From Thermococcus pacificus (lineage in GTDB: Archaea > Methanobacteriota_B > Thermococci > Thermococcales > Thermococcaceae): a stretch of 64,000 nt of DNA. The first letter of the stretch is position 1, and every line of letters begins with the position of its first letter. The stretch covers positions 806,001 through 870,000 of the forward strand of contig NZ_CP015102.1 in NCBI RefSeq assembly GCF_002214485.1. Reading direction: 5' to 3'. The notes below the pieces were generated by a model, which was given only the letters and a program-made list of their open reading frames with translations, ran no database searches and was not told where the DNA came from. Below are positions 1-9,793 of this stretch, piece after piece. Both the position numbers and the translations under genes were made by a program.

Positions 1-122
1 ACCAGCACCTCCGCGAGCTGGAGAGCATGGGGCTCATAGAGGAAACCCACAGGAAAGGAAGACGGGTCTATTACGGTCTGACCGAAAAGGGTCGGAAGTT
101 CCTTGAAACACTCGGCGGGTAG
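1..122 (+). CDS. C-terminal end of a winged-helix transcriptional regulator (partial)
   Basis: Only the last 39 residues are inside the window, read in the frame starting at base 3 and ending with TAG at 120-122. They spell a recognition-helix/wing segment (QHLRELESMGLIEETHRKGRR, then VYYGLTEKGRKFLETLGG), typical of ArsR/PadR/MarR-type winged helix proteins, where a basic wing precedes a Tyr-rich strand and LTEKGR. The family cannot be fixed without the upstream part. A 36-nt gap separates it from the membrane protein gene that follows, which seems to have its own promoter. Confidence 0.7.
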   Translation, partial: QHLRELESMGLIEETHRKGRRVYYGLTEKGRKFLETLGG

Positions 123-158
123 AAAGGTTTTAAAGCTCCTTTTAAAAGCTAAGCGTAG

Positions 159-536
159 GTGGAGAAGGTGAAGCTGGCTATTGAACACAAGTTCTCACTC
201 ACGGTCTACCTCTGGGGGACCATAACCGGGATAATCAGCGGAGTAGCGGCCGCCAAGATGGAATACGGGTGGCTCCTAGGAGTGGCGCTGTACTTCGTCA
301 TCGACAGGTTTGTGATGGCAGTTATCAAGGAGCTCCCACCGGAAATACCCGACGAGAGGCTTATACTGAGAAAGGCCTTCTGGGGCTGGCTCCTGTTCTG
401 GCTGTACTTCACTATGCTCAGCTACTCAATCATGACCCACTTCACTCCCCAGTGCTACTCCAATCAGAGCCTGCTCTACCAGATGGTAACGAACGGCAAC
501 GCGACCGTTCCCTGTAACGTAACTCCCGCGGGGTGA
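159..536 (+). CDS. EMC6-like small membrane protein
   Basis: A 125-residue protein starting at GTG 159. Three hydrophobic segments are visible at about residues 14-34, 38-56 and 73-93, followed by a Cys/Asn-containing tail that probably faces outside. The acidic PPEIPDERLILRK linker before the last helix fits the archaeal EMC6-like family, distant relatives of a subunit of the eukaryotic ER membrane insertase. A possible membrane-protein insertion role is inference from family. A TTTTAAAG box at about 127-134 lies at the right distance for a leaderless or nearly leaderless transcript. rpiA starts 4 nt after the stop, so the two are probably co-transcribed. Confidence 0.7.
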   Translation: MEKVKLAIEHKFSLTVYLWGTITGIISGVAAAKMEYGWLLGVALYFVIDRFVMAVIKELPPEIPDERLILRKAFWGWLLFWLYFTMLSYSIMTHFTPQCYSNQSLLYQMVTNGNATVPCNVTPAG

Positions 537-540
537 TGGT

Positions 541-1224
541 ATGGAGGAACTCAAAAGGGCTGTGGCAAAGGAGGCCCTGAAGTTCATCGAAGACGACATG
601 ATAGTTGGCCTCGGCACGGGCTCCACGACGGCATACTTCATTGAATATCTCGGAAAGCTCATCATGGAGGAGGAGCTTGAGGACGTCTACGGCGTTCCGA
701 CATCATACCAGTCAAGAATGCTCGCCATTGAGAACGGCGTTCCAGTCCTCGGCCTCGACGAGGTTGACGCGATAGACATAGCGGTTGACGGAGCGGACGA
801 GGTCGATCCACAGCTGAACCTCATAAAGGGCCGCGGGGCGGCTCTGACTATGGAGAAAATAATCGAGTACCGCGCAGGGACTTTCCTCGTGCTCGTCGAT
901 GAGAGCAAGCTCGTTGAAAGCCTCGGTCAGAAGATGCCCGTGCCAATAGAGGTTATCCCTGCTGCATGGAGGGCGATAGCCGAAGAAATAGAGGTCTTCA
1001 ACGCGACGGCAGAGCTCAGAATGGCTAGCAAGAAGGACGGGCCGGTCGTAACCGACAACGGCAACTTCATACTCGACGCAAGATTCCACCGCATAGAGGA
1101 CCCTCTAGACCTCGAGATAGAGCTCAACAACATCCCCGGCGTCGTCGAGAACGGCATCTTCGCGGACATAGCAGATATCGTCCTCGTTGGCACGAAGGAG
1201 GGTGTCAAGAGGCTGGAGCGCTGA
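541..1224 (+). CDS. rpiA: Ribose-5-phosphate isomerase A
   Basis: Interconverts ribose 5-phosphate and ribulose 5-phosphate. The 227-residue protein has the family's N-terminal phosphate-binding loop (GLGTGSTTAYF, about residues 23-33), the catalytic DGADEVDP segment and the following KGRGAALTMEKI. Length is normal. The start ATG at 541 follows GGTGATGGT. In Thermococcales, which lack a classical oxidative pentose pathway, ribulose 5-phosphate comes from fructose 6-phosphate through the HPS-PHI enzyme, encoded here at 13474-14694, and RpiA then makes ribose 5-phosphate for nucleotides. The stop codon directly abuts the first repeat of the island that follows. Confidence 0.95.
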   Translation: MEELKRAVAKEALKFIEDDMIVGLGTGSTTAYFIEYLGKLIMEEELEDVYGVPTSYQSRMLAIENGVPVLGLDEVDAIDIAVDGADEVDPQLNLIKGRGAALTMEKIIEYRAGTFLVLVDESKLVESLGQKMPVPIEVIPAAWRAIAEEIEVFNATAELRMASKKDGPVVTDNGNFILDARFHRIEDPLDLEIELNNIPGVVENGIFADIADIVLVGTKEGVKRLER

Positions 1225-2308
1225 AACTTTGCCTTTGCAAGGTTTCATCAAAGTTCGTGATTCCTTTTTAGGGCTCTTTATTTTTGGAGGGTTTCCACTA
1301 GGAGTTAAGCATTAAACGTTGGATTCTGCAGTATGGTTCTCATTGCGGTTGGTTCGCTTTCAACGCGCTCCGTTGAGCGTTAAAAAACCGAACCTTCACG
1401 AACAAGCTTTTGAAAAAAAGCCTCACCAAAAGTTCGTGGTTCTTCTTAAATTGTCGGTTTGAGAGTCGGTTTGAGAAGGATTCCATTGAGAGGAACTAGA
1501 GTGAATCTTGAATTCCACCTGTTAACCTAATGCTTGTTATGAGTTCAATTATAACCGACGCCCAAAGGGCGTCAAGGGAGGAGAACTCCCTGAGAAAGGG
1601 CTATAATTAGGGAATTCAAATCTAAAACAGCTCGTAAAAAGGAATCCCCTTGCGGTTAGCGCTGTCAAAAAGAACCACCAACCTTGATCAAACTCAACGG
1701 GGCTGTCGTCCCGTGCGTTGGAGCTTCACTCCAACGTCGCGCAGGCGAACAAGCTTTGGGAAAGCTTGACCAAAACAGTGCCCTTTTCATTAAATTGGCA
1801 GAGATTAAACGTGCACTAATCAAGAACAACATTTATAAGGGGTTACTCTCCAAACAGCCGTATTAAAACCGTTTCAACCTTTTTATTGGCGTCCTTTGGA
1901 CGCCGTTTGAAGATAGAAACACTTCACAAAACATATCAACAGGAAAGAAACCCATACTCACATTAGTTTGCATTAAAAAGAGGCACTTACTCTTCCGCCA
2001 GCGCGAAACTTTGCACTGCAAAGTTTCACCAAAGTTCGTGATTCCTAATTGAGGCTCACTCCCAGAAGGATTTCACGCTGAATTCTTGGCATTAAAGAGG
2101 GATTCACTAGATGGACTCCCCTTGAAGGGGTTCACTCTCACCGCGCTCCTCCGGAGCGCTAAAAACGCGAACCCACTTGAAAACGCTCCTGATAAAGAAT
2201 CCACAATTCTTCCAAAGAGCAATCTTAACGAGAAATCCCGCCAAAATTGCCGTTTTAAACAAGAATCACAAATTTTCCGTCAACGCTTTGCGTCAGCAAA
2301 GGGTTGTA
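1225..2308. repeat. Palindrome-rich non-coding island A (rpiA to tRNA-Val)
   Basis: About 1.1 kb without a credible gene, built from short inverted repeats. Two copies of a GAAACTTTGC...GCAAAGTTTC hairpin followed by AAAGTTCGTGATTC lie at 1223-1264 and 2004-2044. Other hairpins are CGCCC-AAA-GGGCG near 1560, CGTTGGAG-CTTCA-CTCCAACG near 1716, GGCGTCC-TTT-GGACGCC near 1889 and GCTCC-TCC-GGAGC near 2145. The words GAATCC/GGATTC recur. About 1500-1910 is related to 53800-54225, and about 2050-2280 to 41460-41690. The right edge lies just downstream of the tRNA-Val 3' end and shares a CCCTTT...GCGTTGACGGAA-like element with the tRNA-Pro and tRNA-Arg trailers. Confidence 0.75.
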
Positions 2309-2386
2309 TGGTGGGCCCGCGGGGATTCGAACCCCGGACCTCCACCTTGTCAGGGTGGCGTCATAACCAGTCTAGACCACGGGCCC
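2309..2386 (-). tRNA. tRNA-Val (anticodon GAC)
   Basis: On the minus strand the acceptor stem is GGGCCCG paired with CGGGCCC, followed by discriminator A and an encoded CCA. The T arm carries GGTTCGAATCC. The anticodon stem CCACC/GGTGG encloses the loop CTGACAA, giving anticodon GAC. No intron is seen. It lies 10 nt downstream of tRNA-Ala in the same direction, so the two are probably one transcript. Confidence 0.96.
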
Positions 2387-2396
2387 AACCCAGGGA

Positions 2397-2474
<78 letters not shown>

Positions 2475-2599
2475 ACTCCCATCGACGCCGTATTCACCTA
2501 TCAGAGTGGGTTTATAAATTTTGCGGTCATGAAAATCCGTTCAGACTCCTATCGAAAAGTTAATATTCATATTTAGCAATGGCCTATACGGTGAACACT

Positions 2600-3751
2600 A
2601 TGAGCCTCGACCCCGTTTCTGAGGCCAAAAAGATTGAAAAGGAGATAATAGCCTGGCGCAGGGACTTCCACATGCATCCAGAGCTCGGTTACGAGGAGGA
2701 AAGAACTTCAAAGATTGTGGAAGAACACCTGCGCAAGTGGGGCTACTCGATCAAGCGCGTCGGGACGGGAATAATAGCGGACATTGGCGAGGGAGGGAAG
2801 ACGATAGCCCTCCGCGCCGACATGGACGCTCTGCCCGTCCAGGAAGAGAACGACGTTCCATACAAATCGAAGATCCCGGGCAAGATGCACGCCTGCGGCC
2901 ACGACGCCCACACGGCGATGCTTTTGGGGGCAGCAAAGATAATAGCCGAGCATAGAGAGGAACTCAACGGAAGGGTTAGGCTCATCTTCCAGCCTGCCGA
3001 AGAAGGCGGAAACGGAGCTGTTAAGATGATCGAGGGAGGGGCTTTAGAAGGAGTCAACGCCATCTTCGGCTTCCACGTCTGGATGGACCTGCCGAGCGGA
3101 GTGATAGGGATAAGGGACGGCCCCTTCCTGGCAGGGGCGGGAATATTCGGCGGAAAAATAATCGGAAAGGGCGGCCACGGTGCTTCCCCCCACGAGACAG
3201 TTGATCCAATTCCGATAATGGCCGAGACTGTCCTTGCCTTCCAAGCCATCGTGAGCAGGAACGTTCCGCCGATAGAGACGGGAGTTGTCAGCGTCACGAG
3301 CGTGCACGGCGGGACTGCTTTCAACGTCATCCCGGAGGAGGTCGAGTTCAAGGGCACTTTCCGCTTCTTCAAGCCCGAAATCGGCGAGCTCATCCAGAGG
3401 AGGATGCGCGAGATTCTGGAAGGCGTGACAAAGGCCCATGGAGCCAAGTACGAGCTGAGCATAGAGGAGCTAACTCCCCCGACGATAAACTCCAAGGAGA
3501 TGGCCAATTTCGCGAGGAAAGTGGCAGAGAAGTACGGCCTCAAATACGGCGACGTCCCTCCGACGATGGGCGCCGAGGACTTCGCCTTCTACCTCCAGAA
3601 GGTTCATGGAGCATTCCTTGCCCTGGGAATCAGGAACGAGGAGAAGGGGATAATCTACCCCCACCACCATCCGAAGTTCGACGTGGATGAGGAGGTTCTC
3701 TACCTCGGCACCGCGATGGAAGTTGCCCTGGCCTTCGAGTTCCTCAGGTGA
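2600..3751 (+). CDS. M20-family metal-dependent amidohydrolase (N-acyl amino acid aminoacylase/carboxypeptidase type)
   Basis: Hydrolyses amide bonds of N-acylated amino acids or small peptides in the cytosol. M20 landmarks in order are HMHPELGYEE near the N-terminus, the metal site HACGHDAHTAMLLGAAK, PAEEGGNGAVKMIEGGAL with the catalytic Glu pair, a dimerisation domain around GKGGHGASPHETVDPI, and the C-terminal HHHPKFDVDEE. The start is ATG 2600 (MSLDPV), preceded by GGTGA 6 nt upstream; an in-frame start 21 nt earlier lacks a site. Length 383 residues fits hippurate hydrolase-like aminoacylases of Thermococcales. The natural substrate cannot be read from sequence. Confidence 0.9.
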   Translation: MSLDPVSEAKKIEKEIIAWRRDFHMHPELGYEEERTSKIVEEHLRKWGYSIKRVGTGIIADIGEGGKTIALRADMDALPVQEENDVPYKSKIPGKMHACGHDAHTAMLLGAAKIIAEHREELNGRVRLIFQPAEEGGNGAVKMIEGGALEGVNAIFGFHVWMDLPSGVIGIRDGPFLAGAGIFGGKIIGKGGHGASPHETVDPIPIMAETVLAFQAIVSRNVPPIETGVVSVTSVHGGTAFNVIPEEVEFKGTFRFFKPEIGELIQRRMREILEGVTKAHGAKYELSIEELTPPTINSKEMANFARKVAEKYGLKYGDVPPTMGAEDFAFYLQKVHGAFLALGIRNEEKGIIYPHHHPKFDVDEEVLYLGTAMEVALAFEFLR

Positions 3752-3837
3752 GAACTTCCAACTATCCCCATTTTTCTCATCTTTTGGACATATTTTCTAA
3801 TTCCCCCAACATCTAGTCATACGAGTCATTGTCAGGG

Positions 3838-4569
3838 TTACTTTTCCAGGCTCTCCTCACCGAGGTAGCCGAACTTCTTCAGGATGTGCATTACCGCCTC
3901 AGCACCGCCGTCACCGTAGGGCTTCTCCGTAACGTAGTCGGCTTTCTCCTTCAAGCTTTCAGGTGCTTGAGCTATTGCAACTCGGTAACCGACGACGCGG
4001 AAGGCATCGAGGTCGTTTTCCCCATCACCTACGTGGGCAACCTCTTTCGGGCTTATTCCCAAAAACTCGCAGGCCTTCTCTATCCCGGTGCCCTTGTTTA
4101 TCCAGGGCTTCTTGATGTGTATCGCAAAGCCGGAATCCACCGCGATTAGATTTAGCCCGAGCTCTGCTATAAGCTCCCTCACGGCCTCAACGGGAACCTT
4201 CCTCGTTATCACGAGGCCGGCTTTCCGCTCCATCGTTGAGTAGCTCAGCTCCGCCTCGGGATAGCGCTTTTTGAGCTCGCTCCAGAGAATCCACTCCTCG
4301 TCCATGTCGGTGAGAAAAACGCGCTTTCTCATTGTCCCCTCGCCCTTCAGGGAGAGCGCACCACCGTCCTCAGCTATAACCGGCCCGCTGGTGCCTATGA
4401 AAACGGCGGCAGCTTCGGCAAAGGGGACCGAGTTTCCGGTAACCAGCATAACCGGAACTCCCAGCCTTTCCGCGAGCCTTATAGCCTTGAGGGCATCTAT
4501 ACTCAGCGTTCTATCCCGATAGGTTATCGTGCCGTCTATGTCGAGCGATATTGCTTTAATCCTCCCCAT
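3838..4569 (-). CDS. Phosphoglycolate phosphatase, archaeal HAD (Cof-like) type
   Basis: Dephosphorylates 2-phosphoglycolate in the archaeal form of the enzyme. HAD motif I is [12 protein letters not shown] at about residues 8-19, motif II is LVTGNS, a type-C2 cap follows in the middle, a lysine lies in the NKGTGIEKA region, and motif IV is [10 protein letters not shown]. Length 243 residues is normal. The start ATG at 4569 (MGRIKAI) follows GGTGAG. The upstream in-frame TTG would put that site inside the gene and is rejected. Specificity within Cof-type phosphatases is less certain than the fold. Confidence 0.85.
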   Translation of the reverse strand: MGRIKAISLDIDGTITYRDRTLSIDALKAIRLAERLGVPVMLVTGNSVPFAEAAAVFIGTSGPVIAEDGGALSLKGEGTMRKRVFLTDMDEEWILWSELKKRYPEAELSYSTMERKAGLVITRKVPVEAVRELIAELGLNLIAVDSGFAIHIKKPWINKGTGIEKACEFLGISPKEVAHVGDGENDLDAFRVVGYRVAIAQAPESLKEKADYVTEKPYGDGGAEAVMHILKKFGYLGEESLEK

Positions 4570-4620
4570 TCTCTCACCCAAAAAAAGGGACGAGGGGACG
4601 GATATAAGACTTTCTACCCA

Positions 4621-5871
4621 TCAATGGTCCTTCATTATCTCCCTCAAAACGCTCGTGGCGTAAACACCCTTCGGCAGAAAGAAGCGGAAGCACATGCCAG
4701 TATCGGGGACGTAGCCGTAGATCATCCCGAGGGGCCTTATCAGGAGCTCTCTCCTCCCCCCTGGCTCGGCCATCGGCTTTGGTAGATTTTTAAAGGTTTC
4801 AAGACTTATACCCTCCTCTTTGAGGATTCCCTCTTCGAGTCTCCCAGGAAGGCCCTTGGCCGTCCTCATGGAAAAGCCAAATAGGGGGCCTGAAACCATG
4901 GCCTGGTTTCGCCGTATCTTTTCGTTCACGAAGTCCTTGTTGGTCTCCGTGACGCGGTAGGTCCTGTCGCGGTAGGGTATACCTCCTTTCACCTGAACTA
5001 CTATATCTCCGACCAGTGCCTCGTTAAGGGGCAACCCCTCCTCAATGCGCCTCGAAATGTAGAGGTTGAAAAGGTAGCTCTGGTAGGCGTGAATGAAGAT
5101 GCGCATTATCGGGAGCGGTAGGGAGAGGAAGGCCCTCTTCCAGCTCCCCGTTTCCTTGTAGCGGTGAAGCATGGCCCTCTCGTACCTCAGGAAGTTCGGG
5201 AATTCCTCCAGCGCCCTGTCCACATCGCCAGTCTCCCAGAAGTTTTTCCTTGCCTCGTCCCCTTCCATTCCACCTTCGTGGGCACCGAGGAAGAGTCTCG
5301 CCGCCCCTTCAAAGTCCCCCTGGAGGAGCAGCTTTCCGATGAGGTGGTTGGTAACACGTCTCTCTCCAAAGCGCTGATAGCCGAAGTAGTTTGGAAAGCC
5401 GCCCTTCTCGCGGAGCTCCCTTACTATCTCCCTGGTTCTCTCAAAAGCCTCCTCACCGACGTCCCTAACTATTATCCTGAAGCGGTTCCCAATGAGGTGG
5501 CCGAGCTTGATGAAGCGGCCGTAGGAAACGAACCTCAACTCGATGTCCCTTATTTGAACGCCCTCAACTTTCTCCTTGGCTTGGGCGGGCACGCTTATGT
5601 ACTGGTAGGTCACGGCGTGCCTGTCCTTGGTTCCGGCGAAGCCAATATCGCGGTGCCTTATCCCGGCACGCTTGGCTATTTCCTTTACCGCCGCCATCGT
5701 GTCCCAGTTCCGCTTTTTGAGGAGAAATATCGCATACTTCTTCCCCTCGAAGATAGAAGGCAGGGGGTCTTCAATAACCACGAAATCCTCGGGGAAAACC
5801 TTAATCCTGCCACCAATTCCGGGCTTCTCACTCAGATAGTGGAATTGAGAAAAGAACTCGCGGTAGTCCAT
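4621..5871 (-). CDS. truD: tRNA pseudouridine(13) synthase TruD
   Basis: Isomerises U13 of certain tRNAs to pseudouridine. The TruD signature [18 protein letters not shown] is at about residues 77-94, and the Asp of TKDR (residue 83) is the expected nucleophile. [12 protein letters not shown] and the [10 protein letters not shown] segment of the TRUD insertion domain are also present. At 416 residues it is full length. It ends a minus-strand pair, its start lying 3 nt after the pth2 stop, so both probably come from one mRNA dedicated to tRNA maturation and recycling. Confidence 0.93.
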   Translation of the reverse strand: MDYREFFSQFHYLSEKPGIGGRIKVFPEDFVVIEDPLPSIFEGKKYAIFLLKKRNWDTMAAVKEIAKRAGIRHRDIGFAGTKDRHAVTYQYISVPAQAKEKVEGVQIRDIELRFVSYGRFIKLGHLIGNRFRIIVRDVGEEAFERTREIVRELREKGGFPNYFGYQRFGERRVTNHLIGKLLLQGDFEGAARLFLGAHEGGMEGDEARKNFWETGDVDRALEEFPNFLRYERAMLHRYKETGSWKRAFLSLPLPIMRIFIHAYQSYLFNLYISRRIEEGLPLNEALVGDIVVQVKGGIPYRDRTYRVTETNKDFVNEKIRRNQAMVSGPLFGFSMRTAKGLPGRLEEGILKEEGISLETFKNLPKPMAEPGGRRELLIRPLGMIYGYVPDTGMCFRFFLPKGVYATSVLREIMKDH

Positions 5872-5874
5872 CTC

Positions 5875-6231
5875 TCACACCAGCTTCAGATGTCCGGTGA
5901 CCTTGTCAACCAGTTCTTCCGGGGCGGGACCAACCGCCAGGACCGTAATAGTCCCAGGCGGAATCTCAGTTAATCCAGCGTCTTTTATGAGCGCCGTCGG
6001 GATGCCGAGCTTCTCTGCCTCTGCCTTGAGCTTGAAGAGCTCCTCGAGGTTCTCAGCTTTTACCACGACCTTCTTCTGCCCCTCGTGGAACCAGGCCTTG
6101 AACCACTCCGGCTTCTCCTTCTGGGCTTTTAGTGCTGCTGTAACCGCGCCGTGAGCCACTTGAACCGCGAACTTGCCCTTGCTGAGCTTTAAATCCTTCC
6201 GCGAGACTATGACCTGTTTGTACTTGAACAT
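5875..6231 (-). CDS. pth2: Peptidyl-tRNA hydrolase, archaeal/eukaryotic type
   Basis: Releases tRNA from peptidyl-tRNA that has dropped off ribosomes. At 118 residues it matches the Pth2 family in length, with the N-terminal strand followed by [15 protein letters not shown] (Lys and His expected in the active region), the K-V-V-V-K-A strand, [26 protein letters not shown] and the C-terminal VTGHLKLV. It is the promoter-proximal gene of the pth2-truD pair. Confidence 0.95.
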   Translation of the reverse strand: MFKYKQVIVSRKDLKLSKGKFAVQVAHGAVTAALKAQKEKPEWFKAWFHEGQKKVVVKAENLEELFKLKAEAEKLGIPTALIKDAGLTEIPPGTITVLAVGPAPEELVDKVTGHLKLV

Positions 6232-6293
6232 GACCCATCCCGGGAAAAGTGGCTTGAATCGATTTATAAAGTTAAGGAAAACGAGGAGAAAAG

Positions 6294-8357
6294 TCAGAGC
6301 TCAACTATCTCCGAGCTCTCCTTGGACTCTTTCTCACCCTCCTTCTTCGGGAGTCCTCCAGGTCTGTGCTGCTTCTTCCTCTCGAGTTTTTCCCTGAGCT
6401 TTTGGGCCTCGTCCCAGTACTTATAGGCCATTCCCGCGAGTACGATGGTCAGGATGATGAAGATTATCGCGGTGGGCTGCCACGGGTTGCTCTTCTCCTC
6501 CTTGGGGAGGTAGTAAGTGGAGATGTTGGCGAGCTCGCTGGCCAGGGGCATGGGGTCCTCCATACCGGAGAGGGTCTTGTTGACGTAGTCCGGGAGCTCG
6601 TCCGGGGTCGGCCAGACCTTGACCTCCTCAACTATCACCTTGGGCGGGATGCTGTTTATGGTGACGATGTTGCCGAGGTCGAGCCTGTGTTGGCCGCCGA
6701 GCGGGTCGAGGTAGATGAGGGTTGCCCTGACGTTGGTTAGGTTCTCCTTGAGAACCTTGACGTCGAGGCTCACTACTTTCGTTTCGCCCGCCTTGAGCAT
6801 CCCAACATCAATAACGGGTTGTCCGTCCAGGTTCGATGTGAGGTCGAGGAGCAACGTGGCGTTCTTGATGAACTCATAGTCCGGGTTGCCGTCGGAGGCG
6901 CGGACGGTGAACTTGAGCTTAACCGTGTCATTGACCTTGGCCGAGACGTAGTTGCCCCAGGTGCCGTTGTAGGCTTGGGCCGTCACGTCGAGGGTCGGAA
7001 TGCTGTAGACCTTTATCCCGGTCAGGGGCTGGGAGTAAACGACCCTCTTCTTGCCTGTGTCAAGGCTCTTGTCGTCGTAGAAGGTCACGATGACCTTGCC
7101 TATGTCGAACTCGCCCACCTTGGTCGGCTTGAGGACGTATATGAGTGCGGGCATGTTGGTGAAGGCCGGCAAGTTCTTGAGGGTCCAGCTCTCAGCCATA
7201 CTGACCAGTTCGAAGTCGTCGGGTATCGGGGCGGCAACGTTCACGTCGTAGGCGTCGCCCCTTCCGAGGTTCTGGACGTTGATGGTGATGACGAGGTTGT
7301 CATCGAGCATTATCTCCTTTGGAATCGCGTCTATCTTGGCGACGAGGTTGGCCTGTCTGAGTATCGGCGTGACCTGAGCGCCCATTGGGGCGTACACCCT
7401 TATAGTGGCGCGCTGGTAGTCAGGTTCAACGCCTTGGACGGAGAGCTGGAGTGGGGTGTTGGGAACGTTCTTGGGGACGTCACCGACTTCCAAGAGCATG
7501 GTTCCGAGGCTCTGGCTTCCCTTGAGGATCTCTACCTTGGCAACGTCGGGTATGGTCGAGACCACCTTGACGTAGTATGTGGTGTTGTCGACCTTAACAG
7601 GGAGATTCTCGTCAACGTAGAGGAGGCCGTTGTAAACGAGGACGGTCTGCTCGGGGGTCTCCGAGGGTTGATTTCCATTTTCGTTGTTTCTTATTATTTT
7701 AAAATCCGTAGATGCTACCCGTGGAGCGTATACAGTAAACTTAACTCCATCTTTGGAAATACTTAAAACATCAATATACACATAGTTTGAGTAAATATAA
7801 CCCCCTGGAAGGCGGTAATCTATCCCATCCCCTTCTCCTTCTTGTAGTGTTAGATGCTCAGTGTCTCCATATGGATAAGATATTTCAAAGGTCACTTTCT
7901 TTGACTCCGTTGAAATTGAATCTACATAAATTTGAATATCCGGGAAACCCGCTGGCAAAGAGACATGGTCTCCTTTTTTCAATGGGTTTTCTGTAGTCAT
8001 TATTTCTCTCAGAGGTGCCTTAATGGATATAACCACTTTACCGGAAGCTTCACTCACCCACACTAGACGGATGGCCAGATACTGATCACCTTCACTAGGA
8101 TAATAAAAAACATCCCCATCGGTCCCTACAAAGATCTTCGAACCACTCGGACCACTGACCTCAAAACTTACTCTTTTCCAGTCTGGGTCAGCGTCTGAAA
8201 ATTTCACAGAATATGGCCCTATCTTGACCTGGTCTTTTAGGCCCAAAGAGACATCGTTTATGGCAGCATATTTAACTTGGTTCTCTGCAAATACGCTCCA
8301 ACTAGAGAACAAGGACAGTATCAACAGGCTAGCCAATATTAAAGCCGGTTTCCTCAT
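6294..8357 (-). CDS. Secreted, membrane-anchored S-layer-like protein (COG1361 type)
   Basis: A 687-residue extracytoplasmic protein: a signal peptide (residues 1-24, ending SVFA), Ig-like beta repeats, a conserved beta-sandwich region (about 330-600) with [19 protein letters not shown], one transmembrane helix ([21 protein letters not shown], about 635-655) and a basic then acidic cytoplasmic tail. Residues about 28-115, 116-212 and 235-324 look like three related modules, each ending in V-x-I/F-x-V/I-Y/K-A-P. DNA for the first ~230 residues (7670-8357) is clearly AT-richer than the rest, suggesting module replacement by recombination. The role is unknown; such proteins are cell-surface components in Thermococcales. 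Confidence 0.75.
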   Translation of the reverse strand: MRKPALILASLLILSLFSSWSVFAENQVKYAAINDVSLGLKDQVKIGPYSVKFSDADPDWKRVSFEVSGPSGSKIFVGTDGDVFYYPSEGDQYLAIRLVWVSEASGKVVISIKAPLREIMTTENPLKKGDHVSLPAGFPDIQIYVDSISTESKKVTFEISYPYGDTEHLTLQEGEGDGIDYRLPGGYIYSNYVYIDVLSISKDGVKFTVYAPRVASTDFKIIRNNENGNQPSETPEQTVLVYNGLLYVDENLPVKVDNTTYYVKVVSTIPDVAKVEILKGSQSLGTMLLEVGDVPKNVPNTPLQLSVQGVEPDYQRATIRVYAPMGAQVTPILRQANLVAKIDAIPKEIMLDDNLVITINVQNLGRGDAYDVNVAAPIPDDFELVSMAESWTLKNLPAFTNMPALIYVLKPTKVGEFDIGKVIVTFYDDKSLDTGKKRVVYSQPLTGIKVYSIPTLDVTAQAYNGTWGNYVSAKVNDTVKLKFTVRASDGNPDYEFIKNATLLLDLTSNLDGQPVIDVGMLKAGETKVVSLDVKVLKENLTNVRATLIYLDPLGGQHRLDLGNIVTINSIPPKVIVEEVKVWPTPDELPDYVNKTLSGMEDPMPLASELANISTYYLPKEEKSNPWQPTAIIFIILTIVLAGMAYKYWDEAQKLREKLERKKQHRPGGLPKKEGEKESKESSEIVEL

Positions 8358-8431
8358 GATCTAGACCTCCAACATCGTTCTTGTTCATTAAGTAGATGTC
8401 ATAACCAAAAGGAAAAGGTGATATAAAGGCG

Positions 8432-9748
8432 TTACGGTGTGAGCCTTCTCCTGTCCCTCGGGAAGAGTATGACCTCACGGATGTTGTTGAGGTCGAGCAT
8501 CTGTTTTATCAGCCTCTCTGCTCCGAGGCCGAAGCCGCCGTGCGGAGGCATGCCGTAGCGGAAGGTCCTTAGATAGAACTCGAAGTTCTCTGGATTGAGT
8601 CCCTTCTCCCTTATCTGCTCCTCCAGGATATCAACGCGGTGTTCCCTCTGGCCGCCGGAGGTTATCTCCACTCCACGGTACTCGAGATCGAAGGCGCGGC
8701 AGATTTCGGGCTTGTCATCGTACTTCATTATGTAGAACGGCTTCGCTTCGCTTGGGTACTGGTAGAGGAAGTAGAGCGGTGCTTCCTCGTTCTCGAGCAT
8801 GTATTTCCCGAGGAGCTTCTCGCCCTCGGTGTCTATATCTTCTCCCCACGGGATTTCCTTGCCGAGGTCGGAGAGGATTTCAAGGGCTTTGTCGTAGCTC
8901 ACGCGCGGGAAGGGCAGTTTGGGCTCCTCAAGCTCGAAGTTTAGGATTTCCAGCTCTTTCGCGTTGTGCTCGCGGACGTAGTTGATTGTATAAGCGACCA
9001 GCCTCTCGAGGAGGTTCATTACTTCCTCCTCGTTCTCGATGAAGGCCATCTCCGCGTCGATGCTCCAGGCCTCGTTTAAATGGCGCGTAGTGTTGTGCTC
9101 CTCGGCCCTGAAAATCGGCGCTATCTCGTAGACCCTGTCCAAGCCGGAAGCCATCATAATCTGCTTGTAGAGCTGGGGACTCTGAGCCAAGAAGGCGTCC
9201 TTCTCGAAGTACTTCATCGGGAAGAGCTCGGTTCCGCCCTCGGTCGCGGTGGCGATTATTTTCGGCGTGTGTATCTCTATGAAGCCCTCGCCGTGGAAGA
9301 AGTCCCTCACGGCCTTGAAAACGCTCGACCGTATCTTGAATATCGCCATTACCTCGGGCCTTCTGAGGTCCATAAAGCGGTTGTCCAGACGGGTGTCGAG
9401 TTCCGCCTTAACCTTCCCGGTGGGGTCGAGCGGGAGTGGGCTTTCCGCCCGGTTAAGGATTTCGAGCTTCTCGGGGAGGATTTCAAAGCCAAGCTTCGCC
9501 TTTGGCGTGAAGTTGACGATGCCTTCAACGGCCACAACGTCCTCACTGTTGAGCTTCGGGATGAGCTTGAAGAGCTCCGGATCGACCTTCTTCTTTGGGG
9601 CCGTTATCTGGACTATGCCCTCCCTGTCCCTCAGCCAGAGGAACTTTATTCCGCCCAGATCCTTGATCTCCCATACCCAGCCCGCTACCCTAACGCGCTG
9701 GCCGTTGAGTTCCTCCGTAATCTCACTTGAGTAGTGCGTCCTGTACAT
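8432..9748 (-). CDS. aspS: Aspartyl-tRNA synthetase
   Basis: Class II synthetase charging tRNA-Asp. An N-terminal OB fold (about residues 1-100, RVAGWVWEIKDLGGIKFLWLRDREG) is followed by the catalytic core with FMDLRRPEVMAIF, motif 2 FRAEEHNTTRHLNEAWSID and motif 3 GGFGLGAERLIKQMLDL. At 438 residues it has archaeal length. Start is ATG 9748 (MYRTHYSS), 7 nt after a perfect GGAGGT; an upstream ATG within the same frame would place that site in the coding region. Whether it also charges tRNA-Asn is not decided here. Confidence 0.95.
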   Translation of the reverse strand: MYRTHYSSEITEELNGQRVRVAGWVWEIKDLGGIKFLWLRDREGIVQITAPKKKVDPELFKLIPKLNSEDVVAVEGIVNFTPKAKLGFEILPEKLEILNRAESPLPLDPTGKVKAELDTRLDNRFMDLRRPEVMAIFKIRSSVFKAVRDFFHGEGFIEIHTPKIIATATEGGTELFPMKYFEKDAFLAQSPQLYKQIMMASGLDRVYEIAPIFRAEEHNTTRHLNEAWSIDAEMAFIENEEEVMNLLERLVAYTINYVREHNAKELEILNFELEEPKLPFPRVSYDKALEILSDLGKEIPWGEDIDTEGEKLLGKYMLENEEAPLYFLYQYPSEAKPFYIMKYDDKPEICRAFDLEYRGVEITSGGQREHRVDILEEQIREKGLNPENFEFYLRTFRYGMPPHGGFGLGAERLIKQMLDLNNIREVILFPRDRRRLTP

Positions 9749-9793
9749 TCCATCTACCTCCATTGGCAAACCTGTAGGGGAAGAAAAGGAAGT

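Noticed and set aside
1684-1866. 60-codon plus-strand open frame in island A
   Set aside because: It runs through palindromic repeats, has no ribosome site, and the parallel part of island C does not keep the frame.
1225-2308. Islands as CRISPR arrays
   Set aside because: Repeat units differ in sequence and spacing, and none matches the Thermococcus CRISPR repeat found at 34649-34750.
1225-2308. Islands as insertion sequences
   Set aside because: No transposase frame, no terminal inverted repeats bounding the whole island and no target duplication could be seen.
6819-7766. 315-codon plus-strand open frame opposite the S-layer-like gene
   Set aside because: It is a mirror frame of a clear secreted protein and ends where the composition changes; it shows no motif.
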